Origin: Halomonas sp. LR3S48
GTDB lineage: Bacteria > Pseudomonadota > Gammaproteobacteria > Pseudomonadales > Halomonadaceae
Assembly (NCBI RefSeq): GCF_025725665.1
Contig: NZ_CP107009.1
Location: forward strand, 2,852,001-2,916,000
Direction: 5' to 3'
DNA length: 64,000 bases
Shown: piece after piece, positions 46,727-56,320 of the stretch
Layout of the letters: each line of letters begins with the position of its first letter
Numbering within the stretch: the stretch's first letter is position 1
Made by a program: the position numbers and the translations under genes
Notes under the pieces: model-generated
Database searches by the model: none
What the model was told of the DNA's origin: nothing
What the model saw: only the letters and a program-made list of their open reading frames with translations

Positions 46727-47968
46727 TCAAGCCGTTAGGATGGCCCCCATGCGGAACACCTCCCGCAGGCTGGTGATGCCCGCCTCCGCCTTGGCCAGAC
46801 CGTCGGCCAGCATCAGCTCGACGCCGCGCTCGATCAGGCCGCGGCGGAGTTCGGACTCGTCGGCATGACGCAGAATTCGGGCATGATCCTCGGCAGCCAA
46901 CTGCCAGATTTCGAACACGCCGATGCGGCCGCGAAAGCCAAGGCCATCGCATTGTGGACAGCCCTTGGCGCTCCAGGTCTGCGTCGGCGGAACGAGACCG
47001 ATTGCCTCCAACCATTCGCGATCGTGCCGGTCGAGGGGTGTCTGCTCACGGCAGTGCTGACACAGCCGGCGCACCAGCCGCTGTGCGATGATCAAGCCGA
47101 GGTTGGCACTGATTTCGCTATCGGCAAGGCCGAGTTGGCGCATCGAGGTCACCACGCCCACGGCGTCGCGACTGTGCAGAGTCCCCATCAGCGAACGGCC
47201 GCTACTGGTCACGCTCAGCGCTGCAATAGCCGACTCGCGGTCGCGGACTTCTCCGATGAGCACATAATCAGGATCGAGCCGAAGAAGGGAGCGGGTGCCG
47301 TTGGCGAAATCCAGCCCATGATCGAGGTCCACCTGAATCTGGTTGATACCGGGAATGCTGTACTCGACGGGATTCTCCAGGGTGACCACGTGGCTATCGG
47401 TCAGCTGTAGTTGGCCGAGCAGGGTATAGAGCGTAGTGGTCTTGCCGGCACCGGTCGGCCCGGCCACGAGCAGCATGCTGCCCGTGGCATCCATCCAGCG
47501 CCTGATACCCAGCGCACCCTCCTCGCCGATACCTAGCGCCACGACATCGTCGAAGGTCTGCGGCGGCGCCAGAAAGCGAATCGCAAGCTTCTCTCCCTCC
47601 ATGCAGTGCACTGCAGTGACGCGCAGGGTGACCTCTTCGTCGCTCTCCTCACGCGACCAGCGAAAACTGCCTTCCGCGGTGACCAGGGAGGGCACCGGAT
47701 TGAGCTTGGACAGTACCTTGAACTGGTTCACCAGGCGCGCGCCTTGAGCCGCATCGACCCGTAGCGCATCGACGATACGTCCATCGATACGCAGGCGAAT
47801 GCGGTAGGCCTCGGGCCCGGGATCCAAGTGCACATCGGTGGCCCTGGATCTCAGGGCATCGCCGAGTAGCGCGTATGCCTCGAGCCTGGTACCGCCCCCT
47901 GCCTGCCCCGCCTCCAGCAGCGACGACAGTGATGGCAGCAAGTGGCGCTGGTAGGACGCCTCGAACAT
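46727..47968 (-). CDS. GspE/PilB-family secretion ATPase, N-terminally short
   Basis: The 413-residue product has the full ATPase core: GPTGAGKTTTLYT (Walker A), the Asp box LENPVEYSIPGINQIQV, LRLDPDYVLIGEVRD (Walker B), TLHSRDAVGVV (His box), and a CQHCREQ...CPQCDGLGFRGR tetra-cysteine zinc site. It lacks most of the N-terminal domain of GspE and PilB (about 560 residues). No secretin, pilin or inner-membrane partner is nearby, so it is an orphan. GGAGGAG directly upstream sets the start; 53 open codons further upstream have no site. It may power a pilus or secretion system encoded elsewhere. Confidence 0.88.
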   Translation of the reverse strand: MFEASYQRHLLPSLSSLLEAGQAGGGTRLEAYALLGDALRSRATDVHLDPGPEAYRIRLRIDGRIVDALRVDAAQGARLVNQFKVLSKLNPVPSLVTAEGSFRWSREESDEEVTLRVTAVHCMEGEKLAIRFLAPPQTFDDVVALGIGEEGALGIRRWMDATGSMLLVAGPTGAGKTTTLYTLLGQLQLTDSHVVTLENPVEYSIPGINQIQVDLDHGLDFANGTRSLLRLDPDYVLIGEVRDRESAIAALSVTSSGRSLMGTLHSRDAVGVVTSMRQLGLADSEISANLGLIIAQRLVRRLCQHCREQTPLDRHDREWLEAIGLVPPTQTWSAKGCPQCDGLGFRGRIGVFEIWQLAAEDHARILRHADESELRRGLIERGVELMLADGLAKAEAGITSLREVFRMGAILTA

Positions 47969-48082
47969 GATCTGCTCCTCCCTGAGTGATTCTCGGCGCA
48001 CCGGCGGTGCATACGATGGGGAGCAGTTTAGCTCAAGAGCAGCGTTGCGCAGCTCAGCGCTGCGTAGCAGTACCCCAAGCAC

Positions 48083-48116
48083 AGTGCCCCCGACAGGCAA
48101 GCCTGCCGGGGGCACT
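48083..48116 (-). terminator. Hairpin after the GIY-YIG gene
   Basis: AGTGCCCCCG and CGGGGGCACT form a 10-base stem, extended inward by AGGC/GCCT past a mismatch. It lies 41 bases beyond the stop of the GIY-YIG gene. It has no T run, so it may be Rho-assisted or a 3'-end protector. Confidence 0.65.
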
Positions 48117-48156
48117 CGTCGCGACACTCGATCGCGAGACAGGCGCGCCCATCGCG

Positions 48157-48615
48157 CTAAGGGCGAGGTTCCACGGTGAAAATGCTCTGCAGTTTGTCCT
48201 TCTTGCCGTAGATATGCACTGTGGTTTCGGGGAACGGAAAGCGATCCAAATACTCGCTGGAGCCATTGAAGCGGGGCTTGTGGGCATGAATCATGGCCGC
48301 CGCCAGGCGCTCACGGTTCACATGTCCACTCAGCCCCATCGAGTACCAGAGCTCCTCGCCGGGCTGCAGGAAGGCATGCCAGCGCTCCTTGTCGGGGTGA
48401 TGCTGCAAGCCGTAACGCACATTGCGATGCTCGCCCACGTAGAGCAGCTGCTGAACCTCCATGTTATTCGTCTCGGGATCCTTGGCTGCTCGAAAGACGC
48501 AATAGATGCCGGAGTCGTCCGGCACTTCACGCAGCGACTCGTCGCTCCAGTAACCGAGCATCTGGGGGGAGAGAAGATCGTTCGAGATGGAGCTCAACAT
48601 GAATCGTTCCGGCAT
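48157..48615 (-). CDS. Small GIY-YIG-domain protein
   Basis: The 152-residue protein has the spaced elements of the GIY-YIG nuclease fold: SGIYCVF, then QLLYVGEHRNVRYGL (the YVG element and the catalytic-type Arg), and later RERLAAAMIHAHKPRFN (Glu/metal helix and final Asn). It carries no other domain. Family members cut DNA or belong to small host proteins of unknown role. AAGGAGA precedes the ATG. The 3' end is followed by a strong hairpin. The assignment rests on motif spacing only. Confidence 0.65.
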   Translation of the reverse strand: MPERFMLSSISNDLLSPQMLGYWSDESLREVPDDSGIYCVFRAAKDPETNNMEVQQLLYVGEHRNVRYGLQHHPDKERWHAFLQPGEELWYSMGLSGHVNRERLAAAMIHAHKPRFNGSSEYLDRFPFPETTVHIYGKKDKLQSIFTVEPRP

Positions 48616-48662
48616 GACGGTCTCCTTGATCGCAGGGTCTATCTGCAGTCTGGCACATAAAC

Positions 48663-49127
48663 TCAATAGTCTTCGAGCCGCTGCATGTCACGCACGAGGC
48701 GGCGCACCTCCGCCTCATGCCCCTTGGTCAACGCCTCGAAGAACTCTCTCTCATGATTGCCGCCGGCCAGCTCGGCCCGATGAGCATAGAGATCCTGCAG
48801 GGTCCTGTGTGCGGTAAGCGCCGTTGCCAATACGCTCTGCACGCTCTCGACTTCGATGCCTTCCGGCAGACGTTCGAGCACCGGGGGGTGGGGGAAGTCA
48901 TTCGGGTCGTCGAACCAAGTGTTCAGTACGTTATCATGGTCGCTGCCATCATCGAGATAGCCCAGCAGATCGGCTTGCAGCTTGCGCTCCCGCTCTGCCA
49001 GGTATTCCAGCGCCATACGCAGCCGTTCGTCAGTTCCCGCTGCGGCCAGGCGGGCATACTGGTCGGCGAGGCGGGCATGGTAATCCGCAGCCCAATCCAC
49101 CAGCTCCTTGACTTGATGAAAGCGCAT
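48663..49127 (-). CDS. Hypothetical helical protein (ferritin-like pattern)
   Basis: The 154-residue protein is predicted almost wholly helical and acidic. It begins MRFHQVKELVDWAADYHARLADQYARLA and contains E-x-x-H-like pairs (NHEREFFEALTKGHEAEVRRL near the C-terminus) suggestive of a ferritin-like four-helix bundle. I do not recognise a specific family. GGGAGG lies just before the ATG. The gene ends 48 bases before the start of the GIY-YIG gene on the same strand, so they may be cotranscribed. Confidence 0.7.
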   Translation of the reverse strand: MRFHQVKELVDWAADYHARLADQYARLAAAGTDERLRMALEYLAERERKLQADLLGYLDDGSDHDNVLNTWFDDPNDFPHPPVLERLPEGIEVESVQSVLATALTAHRTLQDLYAHRAELAGGNHEREFFEALTKGHEAEVRRLVRDMQRLEDY

Positions 49128-49281
49128 GCGAGCCTCCCCAATGGCACTCTGCCAGCCTCGATGGCCAGCTGTTTGCTTTCATCCTAGCCAAAGCTCGTCA
49201 TTGCCGCTTGACGTATATCAATCAAAGGTGATCTGCCAGACAGCCCGCCTTAGCTCACAAGGAAGACCTTGCGTGGCGCAG

Positions 49282-49746
49282 CTACCACTCCTCGCTGGTT
49301 TCGCGCAGCGACGCTATCTCTCGTTTGGCCTCACGTAGGCAAGCCTTCAATTCGTCCCCCAGCGCAGCACTGCTGCCTACCGCGATGAGCCCTGGCTGGG
49401 ATGGGTTGCGTCGGCGCGCCACGCCACCGCTCTCATGCAGGGCCTCGATACGCTGGAGCAGCCAGGCAAGCCAGCTCTCCGGCCGTGCTGCCAGTTCGCG
49501 CAGGCGATGCAGTTCGGCGACGCCGGCTCCCTCTGGGCCCAGCAGTTCGCGCCAGTCGTGCCGCTCCAGCCGAGCATGCTCGGTGACCTCACGCAATAGC
49601 GACTCGAGCGCCAGCTCGGTCAGCGCCAGTGCGGCTTCCTCGGCAGCCATGCGCCGTGCTTCGGCGTGCTCATCGTCGCCCGGCACGCTCTCCAGAATCA
49701 GTTCGGCCTGATAAAGCAGCTGATTGGTGCGGGCTCGTGGGCTCAC
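49282..49746 (-). CDS. DUF6586-like protein coupled to topA
   Basis: This is a 154-residue helical protein of unknown function, similar in place and type to the small gene that follows topA in Pseudomonas. It begins at a GTG overlapping the topA stop by four bases (GTGA), with GGAGG in the topA tail, so it is translationally coupled to topA. It is rich in Ala, Glu and Leu ([22 protein letters not shown]) with no membrane segment. Its role is unknown; a topoisomerase-linked function is only implied by the coupling. Confidence 0.75.
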   Translation of the reverse strand: MSPRARTNQLLYQAELILESVPGDDEHAEARRMAAEEAALALTELALESLLREVTEHARLERHDWRELLGPEGAGVAELHRLRELAARPESWLAWLLQRIEALHESGGVARRRNPSQPGLIAVGSSAALGDELKACLREAKREIASLRETSEEW

Positions 49747-52370
49747 TTGCGCTTGTCCTCCACTTGCCACCTGCCGTTATCATAGGTCGCCCGCCAGCCG
49801 GTTGCCTTGCCCTCTTCCTCGGTCATGACGAACTGCTCCTTGCTCTTGCGCGAGTAGCGGATCTGGGCCGGACGACCCTCCGGGTCCTCACTCGGAGCCT
49901 CGAGAAGATAATGGTACTTCTCAGGCAGCTCCTGGGAGTGGGCCTGTAGCTCACGCACCAACGGGGGGCGGGTCTCGCGATTGCGAGGAAACTTGCTCGC
50001 GGCGAGGAACAGGCCGCTGGCGCCGTCACGCAGCACATAATGGTCGTCAACCTTCTGGCAGGGCAGCTCCGGCATCGCAATGGGGTCCATCTTGGGCGGA
50101 GCCACCTCGCCGCTGCGCAGCAGCTTGCGAGTGTTCTTGCAGGACTCGTTGGTACAGCCGAAATACTTGCCGAATCGTCCCGACTTGAGCTGCATCTCGC
50201 TGCCGCACTTGTCACATTCGATGGTAGGCCCCTCGTAACCCTTGATTCGAAACTTGCCGTGCTCGACCTCGTAGCCATCGCAGTCGGGGCTGTTACCGCA
50301 GATATGCAGCTTGCGTTTCTCATCGATCAGGTAGCTGTCCATCGCCGTACCGCATTTGGGGCAACGGTGCTTGGCTCGCAGCGCCTGGGTCTCGGCCTCT
50401 TCACCGGCATCGGCGGGTACTGCCTCGTCGCCGGGCAGCAAGTCGATGGTGGTCTTGCAGCGCTCCTTGGGCGGCAGGTTGTAGCCGGAGCAGCCCAAAA
50501 ACACACCGGTAGACGCCGTACGGATCTGCATCTTGCGACCGCAGGTAGGGCAATCTATGTCCGTGGGCACCGGCTGGTTGGGACGCATGCCAGCTTCGCT
50601 CTCGGCGGCTTCCAACTCCTCGCGAAACTCGGCGTAGAACGCGTCAAGCAGCTCGCGCCAGTTGCGCTCGCCCTCGGCGACCTCGTCGAGACTGTCCTCC
50701 ATGCGTGCAGTGAAGGAGAAGTCCATCAGGTCGGGAAACGACTCCTTGAGCCGCTCGGTGACGATGTCACCCAGCTTCTCGGCATAGAAACGCCGATTCT
50801 CCAGCTTGACGTAGCCGCGGTCCTGGATGGTGGAGATGATCGAAGCATAAGTCGAGGGACGGCCGATCCCGCGCTTCTCGAGCTCCTTGACCAGGCTCGC
50901 CTCGGTGTAACGGGCCGGCGGCTTGGTGAAGTGCTGCTGGGGGTCGAGCGCTTCGAGCTGCATGGGCGTGCCCTCGGCGAGGTCCGGCAGCACCTGGTCC
51001 TCGTTCTTGCCGGCCGGCTTCATCACCCGGGTATAACCGTCGAACTTGAGCACCCGCCCCTTGGCCTTGAGCTCATAGCCATCGACTTCCACGGTCAGGG
51101 TACTGGACAGATACTCGGCCGGCGTCATCTGGCAGGCGACGAACTGGCGCCAGATCAGGTCATAGAGACGCTCGGCGTCGCGCTCCATGCCGGCCAGATC
51201 GACGGCACGGCGATTCACGTCGGAGGGGCGGATCGCTTCGTGGGCTTCTTGGGCCCCCTCCTTGCTCGAGTAGCGGTTGGGCGACTCGGGCAGGTAGCGC
51301 TTGCCGTACTCCTGCTCGATATGCTCGCGCGCCATGGCCACCGCATCCTGCGACAGGTTGGTGGAGTCGGTACGCATGTAGGTGATGTAGCCCGCCTCGT
51401 AGAGGCGCTGGGCCAGTGTCATGGTCTTCTTCACCGAGAAACCGAGTCGCCCGCTGGCAGCCTGCTGCAATGTCGACGTAATGAAGGGGGCATTCGGCTT
51501 CGATCGGGTGGGCTTGTCCTCCCGCGCCGTGATGGCCAGGCTCGCCTTGCGCAGGCGCTCGATACGCTCGAGCGTCTCGGCTTCCGAGGTGGGCCGGAAG
51601 GCCTTGCCGTCCTGGCGCACCAGTTCGAAACGCACGGGCTCGCCATCCTTCGAGACGAGATCGGCGTGCACGTCCCAGAACTCTTCGGGAACGAAGGCTC
51701 GTATCTCGCGTTCACGCTCGACGATAAGACGCACCGCCACCGACTGCACCCGGCCAGCGGAGAGGCCACGGGCGATCTTGGCCCACAGCAGCGGCGAGAG
51801 CATGAAGCCCACCACGCGGTCGAGGAAGCGCCGCGCCTGCTGCGCCTCGACGCGCGGGATGTTGAGCGTGCCGGGCTCCTTGAACGCCTCCTTGATGGCG
51901 TTCTTGGTGATCTCGTTGAACACCACGCGGCGGTAGCGTGCATCATCGCCGCCAATGGTCTCCTTGAGGTGCCAGGCAATCGCCTCCCCCTCCCGGTCGA
52001 GATCGGTCGCGAGATAGACGGTATCGGCCTTCTCGGCGAGCTTCTGCAGCTCGGAGACGACCTTTTCCTTGCCGGGCAGAATCTCGTATTGGGCTTTCCA
52101 GCCGTGCTCCGGGTCGATACCCATGCGCCGGATGAGCTGATCCTTGGCCTTGTGCTTCTTGTACTCGTCCTTCTCCTCGGGCGACATCTTGCGCGTCGCT
52201 GCTGCCTGACGTGCGCGCTCCTTGGGATCGGAAGCCGCCTTGCCCGAGCCGCTGGTCGGCAGGTCACGGATATGACCCACGCTCGACTTCACGATGAACT
52301 CGCTGCCGAGATACTTGTTGATCGTCTTGGCCTTGGCCGGCGACTCGACGATGACCAATGACTTGCCCAT
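49743..52370 (-). CDS. topA: DNA topoisomerase I
   Basis: The 875-residue type IA topoisomerase has the toprim domain ([37 protein letters not shown] with Asp123/Asp125) and the active-site Tyr331 in [11 protein letters not shown]. At the C-terminus are Cys4 zinc ribbons ([43 protein letters not shown]). It relaxes negative supercoils. The ATG at 52,370 has GGAGCAC upstream; an in-frame ATG four codons earlier is less likely. It heads a two-gene unit with the DUF6586 gene. Confidence 0.97.
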   Translation of the reverse strand: MGKSLVIVESPAKAKTINKYLGSEFIVKSSVGHIRDLPTSGSGKAASDPKERARQAAATRKMSPEEKDEYKKHKAKDQLIRRMGIDPEHGWKAQYEILPGKEKVVSELQKLAEKADTVYLATDLDREGEAIAWHLKETIGGDDARYRRVVFNEITKNAIKEAFKEPGTLNIPRVEAQQARRFLDRVVGFMLSPLLWAKIARGLSAGRVQSVAVRLIVEREREIRAFVPEEFWDVHADLVSKDGEPVRFELVRQDGKAFRPTSEAETLERIERLRKASLAITAREDKPTRSKPNAPFITSTLQQAASGRLGFSVKKTMTLAQRLYEAGYITYMRTDSTNLSQDAVAMAREHIEQEYGKRYLPESPNRYSSKEGAQEAHEAIRPSDVNRRAVDLAGMERDAERLYDLIWRQFVACQMTPAEYLSSTLTVEVDGYELKAKGRVLKFDGYTRVMKPAGKNEDQVLPDLAEGTPMQLEALDPQQHFTKPPARYTEASLVKELEKRGIGRPSTYASIISTIQDRGYVKLENRRFYAEKLGDIVTERLKESFPDLMDFSFTARMEDSLDEVAEGERNWRELLDAFYAEFREELEAAESEAGMRPNQPVPTDIDCPTCGRKMQIRTASTGVFLGCSGYNLPPKERCKTTIDLLPGDEAVPADAGEEAETQALRAKHRCPKCGTAMDSYLIDEKRKLHICGNSPDCDGYEVEHGKFRIKGYEGPTIECDKCGSEMQLKSGRFGKYFGCTNESCKNTRKLLRSGEVAPPKMDPIAMPELPCQKVDDHYVLRDGASGLFLAASKFPRNRETRPPLVRELQAHSQELPEKYHYLLEAPSEDPEGRPAQIRYSRKSKEQFVMTEEEGKATGWRATYDNGRWQVEDKRK

Positions 52371-52592
52371 AGTGCTCCACATTCTGCACGGCGGGGTTCT
52401 TGAGCCCCACCTGAACGGTTCCGGCCCGCCTGTCCTCGGCGGACGATCCTCGCGGGGTGAAAAATCCGCTTACCCTACCCCAGCAACCCGTTTCACGCCA
52501 GTCGCTTCCACCATGGCGGCAGTAAAGCAACAATGTGAAAGTAGCATCAAGTCGCTCATACCGTCGTTGCCACGTTGCGATTGCCAAACGGC

Positions 52593-52624
52593 CAGCGCCC
52601 CTGCCGAAAGCGGCAGGGGCGCTG
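52593..52624 (-). terminator. Strong hairpin after the DUF3141 gene
   Basis: CAGCGCCCCTGCCG (52,593-52,606) and CGGCAGGGGCGCTG (52,611-52,624) form a perfect 14-base stem with an AAAG loop, 25 bases after the stop. The T run on the minus strand is short (CGTTTGG). Confidence 0.75.
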
Positions 52625-52648
52625 AAGCGACCTGACGAAACCTCTCGC

Positions 52649-55129
52649 TCAGCGCTTGCGCGGCTTGCGCGAAGCGCCCGGCTTGTTGCTAGCCTCGCTC
52701 TTGGTAGCGTCGGGTTGGCTAGCGGCGGCCTCAGGCTTGGCGGCGGCGGTTCGCTTACGCGCCTTCGAGGCTGGCGACTTCACCTTGGCGGAACGACTGG
52801 CCTGGTCAGGCTTGGCAGCCTCGGGTTCGGCATTGAGCAAGTTCGCCACCTCGCTACGGGCGGCTGCCTCGGCCTTGGCCCCGGTCGCCACCTCGTCATG
52901 AAGCTCGGCCAGCGCCTGGCGACGCTCCGCGGGGTCGACGCGCTCCAGCGCCTCGCCGAAAAGCTCGCGAATGTGCTCGTAGCGCTTGCTGGCGTGCTCG
53001 GAAAGCTCACCGCTGGCTGCCAGCACATGGTCGATATGATCAAGCGACGCACGGATCGCCTCGGCTCGCTCTTGCGCCAGAAGCTGGGGAATCGCTGCCA
53101 GCGCCGCGTCACGATCCAGCTTGAGGATGAAGAACTGTTCGCGCACTAGATGCTTGAAGTCGGAGAGGCTGCTGCCCGGCTCCAGCTCGGCGCGCGAGGC
53201 CCGCAAACGCTTGAAGTTGCGTTCGTCGGTCGTGGGCGCCCCGCCCAGCACGTGGATCACCGAACGCATCACCGCCTCGTGAATGCCGCCCTCGGCCACG
53301 CGGTGGCGCAGCTCGTCCTGGCGCCGCTCGAGGAAGCGACGATGCTCCGGCTCGCTGCCGGGTTGACGACGATGTACATGAGCGTCACCGCCCAGGCCGA
53401 CCATCGCTTGCAGCAGCGGCTGGCCATATACCGCCAGGAAAAGGTGTTCGGTACTCTGGTCGCGGATCTCGCGCCAAGTATCCAGTCCACGGGTGATCTG
53501 CTCGGAAACGGCCCTCTCCATGGTGCGCAGGATGTTGTCCTCGGGGACGGGATGGCGATCCTCGCGGACCCACTCGGCCAGTACCGGGAGCGGCACCGAC
53601 AAGGGGTTGCGATCCGACAGCAGCTTGTAGCCCAGGCGGATCGGATGCATGCGGCGCATCAAGCGGGCCGCCTCAGGGGTGATCACCGCACGAATCCAGG
53701 GCTGCACGAACAGTCGATACAGCCCCAGGTTGATTTCCGAGATTCGCGCCACGGTGGCGAAGCGAGTGTCGTCCTCTTCGCGATGATGGAGCACGTCCCG
53801 GTTGAGCCCCTCGATGGAGCGCGCCTTGAACTCGAGCAGGTAGTCGCGCTCGAGCAGCTCGGCATCGTCCCGCTCCTTGGCGCTGGTCACCGTGGTCTCG
53901 TAGAGCCCCGGTGGCAACACGTCGATATAGTCGATGTTGGCGGTAAACTCGGCGTGCTCCTTGCGTGACACGCTGCCCGACACGAAGATGCCCAGGTGGC
54001 CGGTAGTGTCATGCACGCAATAGACGATGGTCTGCTCGCTGGCGACGATATCGTCGGTATCGCCATAGAGGTCGCGTACCCAGCCCAACGCCTGTGGCGG
54101 TGGCGTGATGTCGTCGCCCTGGGAGCAGAACACCACCACCGGCGAACGCACGTTGCGCAGGTCGATGCGACGGCCGTCCGAAGTCACCAACTGCGCAGTG
54201 GAGAGCCGATTGCCGACGAACAGGTTGTCGACGATGTACTGGATCTCCTCGCCACCCAGCACCACATGCCCGCCCCACCAGCGCTCGAAGTTGAGATAGC
54301 GTTCGGCCTCGGTATCGACGTTGGCGTAGAGACGGTACTGCTTGCCCCACCAGGTATTGGCTGGGTTGAGGCGCTCGAAGTTCTGCACCAGCAAGGCACC
54401 GTCGAACAGGCCGTCGCCCAGGTCGCTGGCGAGGGTCGTCATCCAGCTGCCCCCGGTCATGCCGCCGGTATAGCGCATGGGAGCCCTGCCCCGCTCGCCA
54501 GCCCAGTAGGAGAGCGGCGCACCGGCGATCAGGATCGGCCCGAAGCAGTCGGGCTCGAGCGAGGCCGCCATCATGATCTGCCAGCCCGCCTGGCAGTTAC
54601 CCACCACCATGGGCTTCTCGCACGACTCCGGATGATCCTCGATCACCCGGCGCAGGAAGGCGATTTCCGCCTCCACCACGTCCTCGACCGTCTGGCCAGG
54701 CTCGGGATACGGCAGAAAACCGATGAAGTAGCAGGGGTGACCGGCACGCAGGGCAACGCCTATTTCGCTGTCCGGCTTGAAGCCACCGATGCCGGGACCA
54801 TGTCCGGCTCGCGGGTCGACGACCACGAAGGGACGCGCCTGGAGATCTACCTCGACGTCGGGTGGAGGCAGGATGCGCATCAGTTCGTAGTTGACCGGCC
54901 GTGGCAGACTGCGGCCGTCCATTACCACCTCGGCGTCGAAGCCAAGCACGTTGGGCTTGGTCTTCTCGATATGCTCGAGATATTGGTTGCCTCGCTCGCG
55001 CATCACGTCCATGTACAGCACGCTGCGTTCGACGGCGTCTCGCCAGTAGTCGAAGGCGGCACGGCCGAAACCAAATGGGTCCAGAAAGCCGAGGGCTTCT
55101 TTGGAGGGTGTCGGCAAGAGTGAGTTCAT
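52649..55129 (-). CDS. DUF3141 PHA-synthase-like alpha/beta hydrolase
   Basis: The 826-residue product contains an alpha/beta hydrolase core of the PhaC type. A lipase-like box with Cys179 as candidate nucleophile (VVGNCQAGW), Asp339/340 (VFCSQGDDITPP) and His378 (DTTGHLGIF) would form the catalytic triad. A long helical region follows (about 440-760). The last 60 residues are Lys/Ala/Ser-rich and repetitive (KPEAAASQPDATKSEASNKPG), like histone-type or phasin tails. DUF3141 proteins occur in PHA-producing proteobacteria with unproven function. GGAGCC precedes the ATG at 55,129. Confidence 0.85.
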   Translation of the reverse strand: MNSLLPTPSKEALGFLDPFGFGRAAFDYWRDAVERSVLYMDVMRERGNQYLEHIEKTKPNVLGFDAEVVMDGRSLPRPVNYELMRILPPPDVEVDLQARPFVVVDPRAGHGPGIGGFKPDSEIGVALRAGHPCYFIGFLPYPEPGQTVEDVVEAEIAFLRRVIEDHPESCEKPMVVGNCQAGWQIMMAASLEPDCFGPILIAGAPLSYWAGERGRAPMRYTGGMTGGSWMTTLASDLGDGLFDGALLVQNFERLNPANTWWGKQYRLYANVDTEAERYLNFERWWGGHVVLGGEEIQYIVDNLFVGNRLSTAQLVTSDGRRIDLRNVRSPVVVFCSQGDDITPPPQALGWVRDLYGDTDDIVASEQTIVYCVHDTTGHLGIFVSGSVSRKEHAEFTANIDYIDVLPPGLYETTVTSAKERDDAELLERDYLLEFKARSIEGLNRDVLHHREEDDTRFATVARISEINLGLYRLFVQPWIRAVITPEAARLMRRMHPIRLGYKLLSDRNPLSVPLPVLAEWVREDRHPVPEDNILRTMERAVSEQITRGLDTWREIRDQSTEHLFLAVYGQPLLQAMVGLGGDAHVHRRQPGSEPEHRRFLERRQDELRHRVAEGGIHEAVMRSVIHVLGGAPTTDERNFKRLRASRAELEPGSSLSDFKHLVREQFFILKLDRDAALAAIPQLLAQERAEAIRASLDHIDHVLAASGELSEHASKRYEHIRELFGEALERVDPAERRQALAELHDEVATGAKAEAAARSEVANLLNAEPEAAKPDQASRSAKVKSPASKARKRTAAAKPEAAASQPDATKSEASNKPGASRKPRKR

Positions 55130-55273
55130 GTTCGGCTCCAGGTTTCTCGATGCCGAACGCATCGACATCGGGAGGAGTAAAAATGCTGCAATGCAACAAG
55201 CATAGTACGCCCTGCATCACATCGGCGCAGCCGTTTTGTCGATTTTTTGTGACTGAAGCGCGAGCTCGCTCGG

Positions 55274-56179
55274 TCATTCTCTCACGGCATCGCCATCCAT
55301 GCGTCCGGGACTGCCCTGCCACTCGGCTAGCGCGCGACGTTCGCGGCGGCTGGCCTCGGCGCCATCTCGCCCCCAGACCAATAGCCGCACCTCGTCCTCA
55401 GCGTTGGCCCGGTAGGGCCGGTCGAGCCTGACCCCCGGGCCACCGCCCAGCTGTCCCGCCACCGACGGAAGCAGGCGCCAGCGGGCCTGGCCCGGCCGTC
55501 CCGGACCATGACCCATGTGCCCAACCCGGGGGCGCCGGAGTCGCTCCCCCGCCACCAGACGAATCTGCTCCACTGCCAGGTCGAGACCGGTCAGAACCTC
55601 GGCCAGACCCTCGTAGCCCGTCAAGCCAGGGCGCATGCCAACGAAACCCAGCCGGTTGTCGGCCAGCGAGAAGCTCAGCGTTGCCAGGCCGACCAAGCCA
55701 AGCGAACGGGCACCCTGCACGGCAAGTTGTCCAAGATAGGCACGTTGCTCCGGCGTCAGACGCTCGCTCGGCGCCATGACGAATCTCTCGCCGAGCAGCT
55801 CGTGCTCGACCAGCGCCACCGCCTGGCCGCGACAGTCGGCCAATACCGGCAGGTGCACCCGCACCGCCTGCGCCGACGTCTCGCCCAAGGGCAACCTCGC
55901 TTCACGCATCAATTGGCGCATGGCCTCGTCATTGCACATGGCGGCGACGAGACCCTCCCGCGGGCCGATGAAGGCCAGACCGGCCCGCGCACAGGCACGG
56001 GCGAGACGCCACTGTTCCTCGGCTACCGCCTCACCCGGGTGCAATGCGTCGCAGCCCAGTTGCCGGGCTCGCTCCACCAGGGCATCGCCGACCGCGCCGC
56101 CGCTGTCGTGCCAGACCAGCTCGAGTTCGGTGCAGGCCTGGCCGGCGCGCAACGCAGCCAGCCCGCTGCCCGCCAGCAT
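55274..56179 (-). CDS. Biotin-carboxylase-like protein, shortened and probably non-catalytic
   Basis: The roughly 301-residue product matches parts of the biotin carboxylase fold. GDALVERARQLGCDALHPGEAVAEE and FIGPREGLVAAMCNDEAMRQLM correspond to the N-terminal and central domains, and VLADCRGQAVALVEHELLGERFV and GFVGMRPGLTGYEGLAEVLTGLDL to the ATP-grasp and C-terminal parts. It lacks the glycine-rich ATP loop and the E-R-D-C-S-x-Q-R-R and E-x-N-x-R-x-Q-V-E-H catalytic blocks. It may be a pseudoenzyme or a binding protein. The ATG at 56,179 is my best guess (AGGAAGG about 13 bases upstream). It is divergent from a LysR gene. Confidence 0.6.
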   Translation of the reverse strand: MLAGSGLAALRAGQACTELELVWHDSGGAVGDALVERARQLGCDALHPGEAVAEEQWRLARACARAGLAFIGPREGLVAAMCNDEAMRQLMREARLPLGETSAQAVRVHLPVLADCRGQAVALVEHELLGERFVMAPSERLTPEQRAYLGQLAVQGARSLGLVGLATLSFSLADNRLGFVGMRPGLTGYEGLAEVLTGLDLAVEQIRLVAGERLRRPRVGHMGHGPGRPGQARWRLLPSVAGQLGGGPGVRLDRPYRANAEDEVRLLVWGRDGAEASRRERRALAEWQGSPGRMDGDAVRE

Positions 56180-56320
56180 GACACCACGCCAGCCTTCCTG
56201 GCGCAGGGGCGGCGACTGCGGCTGCCTGCCAAGGCTCCCGGCATGACCCTGGCCGCCGGCAGTGATAGCATGAAAGGGCTTTTTCAACGGGCCTCCCCGA
56301 CCCCTGTAGCGGATTGATCG

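Noticed and set aside
50040..52361. Long open frame of 773 codons on the strand opposite topA
   Set aside because: It is an antisense shadow of topA in GC-rich DNA. The topA product is unmistakable and the shadow shows no domain.
53996..55123. Plus-strand open frame opposite the DUF3141 gene (375 codons)
   Set aside because: It is a shadow of a gene with recognisable PhaC-like motifs on the other strand.
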